From Exobacillus caeni (GTDB taxonomy: Bacteria > Bacillota > Bacilli > Bacillales > Guptibacillaceae): a DNA stretch of 64,000 bases. Positions 61,992 to 64,000 of the stretch are shown here, piece after piece; position 1 is the first letter of the stretch; every line of letters starts with the position of its first letter. Position numbers and translations under genes: made by a program. The DNA is taken from the NCBI RefSeq assembly GCF_005747095.1, contig NZ_SWLG01000001.1:124001-188000 (forward strand), written 5' to 3'. The notes beneath the pieces are model-generated. The model had not been told where the DNA came from. It saw nothing but the letters and a program-made list of their open reading frames with translations, and searched no databases.

Positions 61992-62819
61992 ATGGCTGAA
62001 GCTAGAAAATCAAGCAAGACCTCAGCCTCTCCAGCAAAACAGGTGGAGCAGGTTGCTGAGCATAAAGCAGAGGAGAGTGTTGTTAAAAAAGCTCCTCACG
62101 AAATGAGTTTGTTTGAGAAACTATTGGAGGTTCGTAAGTCTGTTCCTTATTTGCGAAAAGAATCCAGAGGGCATCAATACAGCTATGTAGGAAGCTCGCA
62201 GGTGCTTGGTGCAGTAAAGGTTAAACTGGACGAGCTTGGAGTGCTATTGTTCTCTAATGTTATAGATAAACAGCTCCATCAAAGTACGAACAGCAAAGGT
62301 GCTACAACTTATTTTACGGAATTGACGATTGAGTTCACCTGGGTGAACGTTCATAATCCGGAGGACAAGCTAACTCTTCAATGGTACGGTCAGGGATTGG
62401 ATACAGCAGGAGAAAAAGGTGTCGGAAAAGCCCTTACCTATGCAGAGAAGTACTTCATGCTGAAACAGTTTAACATTCCTACTGACCAGGATGATCCAGA
62501 CCGTTTTCAGGAGAGGGCAATGCGGAACGTCTTCCTTGGGGACGATACGGAAGAAGTCGAAACACAACCGCTACCGCCACAGACGACGAATGCAAAACCG
62601 GTTACCGAAAAGCAGCTTGCTATGCTTAACGGATTATGTTCAGATATCGCGAAGATAAGTGACTCACATGTAACAGAGGACATGGTTAAAGACTGGCTTA
62701 AATCCCAGTATCTTTACGAAGGGACATTTGACGAACTAACAAGCAAACAGGCAGCATATATGATCAAGACCGCTGTTGAACTAAAACAGAAAAAACAAAA
62801 AGAACCGGTCTTGATGTAA
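61992..62819 (+). CDS. ERF-family single-strand annealing protein
   Basis: A 275-residue protein. Residues 40-185 match the ERF superfamily of phage recombinases (EKLLEVRKSVPYLRKESRGHQYSYVGSSQVLGAVK, LTLQWYGQGLDTAGEKGVGKALTYAEKYFMLKQFNI, DQDDPD). The C-terminal part (195-275) has a helical end similar to other ERF tails. Proteins of this family anneal complementary single strands. No other phage gene is visible nearby. ATG 61992 follows GGGAGGCAATACA. It is divergent from the XRE gene. Confidence 0.85.
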   Translation: MAEARKSSKTSASPAKQVEQVAEHKAEESVVKKAPHEMSLFEKLLEVRKSVPYLRKESRGHQYSYVGSSQVLGAVKVKLDELGVLLFSNVIDKQLHQSTNSKGATTYFTELTIEFTWVNVHNPEDKLTLQWYGQGLDTAGEKGVGKALTYAEKYFMLKQFNIPTDQDDPDRFQERAMRNVFLGDDTEEVETQPLPPQTTNAKPVTEKQLAMLNGLCSDIAKISDSHVTEDMVKDWLKSQYLYEGTFDELTSKQAAYMIKTAVELKQKKQKEPVLM

Positions 62820-62842
62820 GAGGAGGAAATCTCCTCTTTGTA
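62818..62842 (+). terminator. Terminator of the ERF-like gene
   Basis: AGAGGAG and CTCCTCT around GAAAT, then TTG. The left arm includes the last bases of the stop codon. Confidence 0.7.
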
Positions 62843-63107
62843 CATAACTCTTTATCCCACTTCACATTTTCATTTCTACACCTTTCTTTTCACTGATTTT
62901 TCCCATTCATTTCGAAATCCCTTATCCAAAAATAAAACCACAAAGCGACACATCTTTGCTCTCCCAAAAAAATGATTAGTAAATCTATTTTGTAAGAGTA
63001 TATCCGCTTCTTTGTTCCCTTTTCACTGGAAAAATGAAAAGACTGGCTGATATCCCTCCAAGTACTATACAATAGAAGAAGTGAACTTAGAGATAAGGAT
63101 TGATAAG

Positions 63108-64000
63108 ATGAGTATTCTATCTGTTGAAAACCTATATAAAACATACGGAGATAAAGTGTTGTTCGACCACATTTCCTTTGCGATAGCTGATGGGCAAAGA
63201 ACAGGCTTGATCGGCGTTAACGGAACTGGGAAATCTACTTTCCTAAAAGTACTGGCTGGTATTGAATCAGCGGAGGAAGGCGAGATTGTCCATTCCAATG
63301 ATTTTCGCGTGGAATATTTGCCTCAGGAGCCAGAGTTGAACGGGAACCTGAACGTTCTTGAACAAATCTATTACGGCGATTCCTTGATGATGCAGGTTAT
63401 GCGGAAATACGAAAAGGCTTTGGATGAACTTGAAAAAGAACCGGAAAATCCCGAGAAACAAAATCAATTGTTAAAAGCACAGCAGGAGATGGATGAGAAC
63501 GAAGCATGGGAAGCGAATACAACAGCTAAGACTGTCCTTACTAAACTCGGCATCACTGATTTCACAAGAAAGGTAAGCCTGTTATCCGGCGGACAGAAAA
63601 AGCGTGTTGCGATCGCTAAAGCGCTTATCCAGCCCGCAGACTTGCTGATCCTTGATGAGCCTACAAACCACCTTGACAATGAAACGATCGAATGGCTGGA
63701 AGGATTTTTGTCCCAGTATAAAGGGGCATTCCTGCTGGTTACCCATGACCGTTACTTTTTAAATAGGGTTACGAACAAGATCTATGAGTTAGAACAGGGG
63801 AAGCTATATACTTACGAAGGAAACTATGAAGTATTCCTGGAGAAAAAAGCAGAGCGGGAAGAACAAGCACAGGTTAAGGAAGAAAAAAGGCAAAACTTGC
63901 TTAGAAGAGAACTTGCATGGTTGCGGCGGGGTGCCAAGGCCCGTACAACGAAGCAAAAGGCCCGGATACAGCGGGTAGAAGGAATTCAGGAACAAAAGGG
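63108..64000 (+). CDS. yfmR: ABC-F family ATPase YfmR (partial, runs off the window)
   Basis: 297 codons of an ABC-F protein (Uup/YfmR group), with no stop before the end. First ABC domain: Walker A GVNGTGKS, signature LLSGGQKKR, Walker B LLILDEPTNHLDN and VTHDRYFLNRV, with the interdomain linker beginning (RRELAWLRRGAKARTTKQKA). ABC-F proteins bind ribosomes and relieve stalled translation; YfmR does this in B. subtilis. The second domain lies beyond 64000. ATG 63108 follows AGATAAGGATTGATAAG. Confidence 0.9.
   Translation, partial: MSILSVENLYKTYGDKVLFDHISFAIADGQRTGLIGVNGTGKSTFLKVLAGIESAEEGEIVHSNDFRVEYLPQEPELNGNLNVLEQIYYGDSLMMQVMRKYEKALDELEKEPENPEKQNQLLKAQQEMDENEAWEANTTAKTVLTKLGITDFTRKVSLLSGGQKKRVAIAKALIQPADLLILDEPTNHLDNETIEWLEGFLSQYKGAFLLVTHDRYFLNRVTNKIYELEQGKLYTYEGNYEVFLEKKAEREEQAQVKEEKRQNLLRRELAWLRRGAKARTTKQKARIQRVEGIQEQK

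Noticed and set aside
62890-63144. An 84-codon minus-strand frame
   Set aside because: It overlaps the start of yfmR and has no ribosome binding site.
1-64000. CRISPR arrays, rRNA genes, complete insertion sequences and a replication origin
   Set aside because: I saw no regular direct-repeat/spacer array, no rRNA sequence, no transposase gene and no DnaA-box cluster. The 50-bp-spaced repeats lack unique spacers of constant length and are partly inverted, so they are not CRISPR.

Overview
The window is a low-GC Gram-positive chromosome segment from a member of the Bacillaceae. The evidence is gene order that follows the Bacillus subtilis yum-yui and yug regions (yumC/yuzG, yumB, yuiA-yuiB-yuiC, yuiD, pepA, yuiF, yuiH; yugI-yuzA-yugJ-pgi-yugN-yugO), strong GGAGG-type ribosome binding sites, frequent TTG/GTG starts, a LiaFSR system, a CotF-like protein and qoxABCD. 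Many blocks between the conserved genes are strain- or genus-specific. The genus cannot be fixed from the sequence alone.

Layout. 0.1-14 kb: redox and housekeeping genes (ferredoxin-NADP reductase YumC, type II NADH dehydrogenase, AlsT-type symporter, NUDIX hydrolase, YuiA/B/C, a cobalamin-binding-like protein, YuiD, leucyl aminopeptidase PepA, YuiF, the molybdopterin oxidoreductase YuiH). 14-16 kb: a sulfur pair, a rhodanese-metallo-beta-lactamase fusion plus a DUF302 protein. 16-24 kb: hypotheticals, an orphan molybdate-type permease, liaFSR with an MFS pump upstream. 24-31 kb: alpha/beta hydrolase, RsbR-type STAS protein, NSS transporter, SRPBCC protein, asparagine synthetase. 31-40 kb: the yugI-to-yugO region with pgi, tRNA-Ala(GGC), a YkuD L,D-transpeptidase and a gene remnant. 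40.6-52.1 kb: a metal-homeostasis stretch, with CopB-type ATPase, SHOCT protein, CopZ, a Tat Rieske lipoprotein, a CaCA exchanger, CzrA/CadA zinc-cadmium export and CzcD. CtaG lies inside it. 53-58 kb: methionine-synthase-like protein and qoxABCD. 58-64 kb: a nuclease-like winged-helix protein, a cytochrome P450, Rex, an XRE regulator divergent from an ERF-family recombinase, and the start of the ABC-F gene yfmR, which runs off the end.

Regulatory links visible inside the window: a near-consensus Rex box lies about 100 bp upstream of qoxA while rex itself is 3 kb beyond the qox operon; CzrA-type operators precede both czrA-cadA and czcD, and CzrA has the intact alpha-5 zinc ligands; a TetR-type palindrome sits just after the P450 promoter.

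The most unusual signals are: (1) two 180-bp intergenic elements 38 kb apart, each built of four ~21-24-bp units at ~50-bp spacing, two direct and two inverted, one of them starting just after the stop codon of a gene for a PD-(D/E)xK-like plus winged-helix protein; (2) ctaG, whose frame has no ATG, GTG or TTG near its ribosome binding site and which appears to start at ATT; (3) a 120-bp nested palindrome ending in a T-tract between an SRPBCC gene and a transporter gene; (4) a GC-rich structured repeat at 3.4 kb with perfect 10-bp inverted ends.
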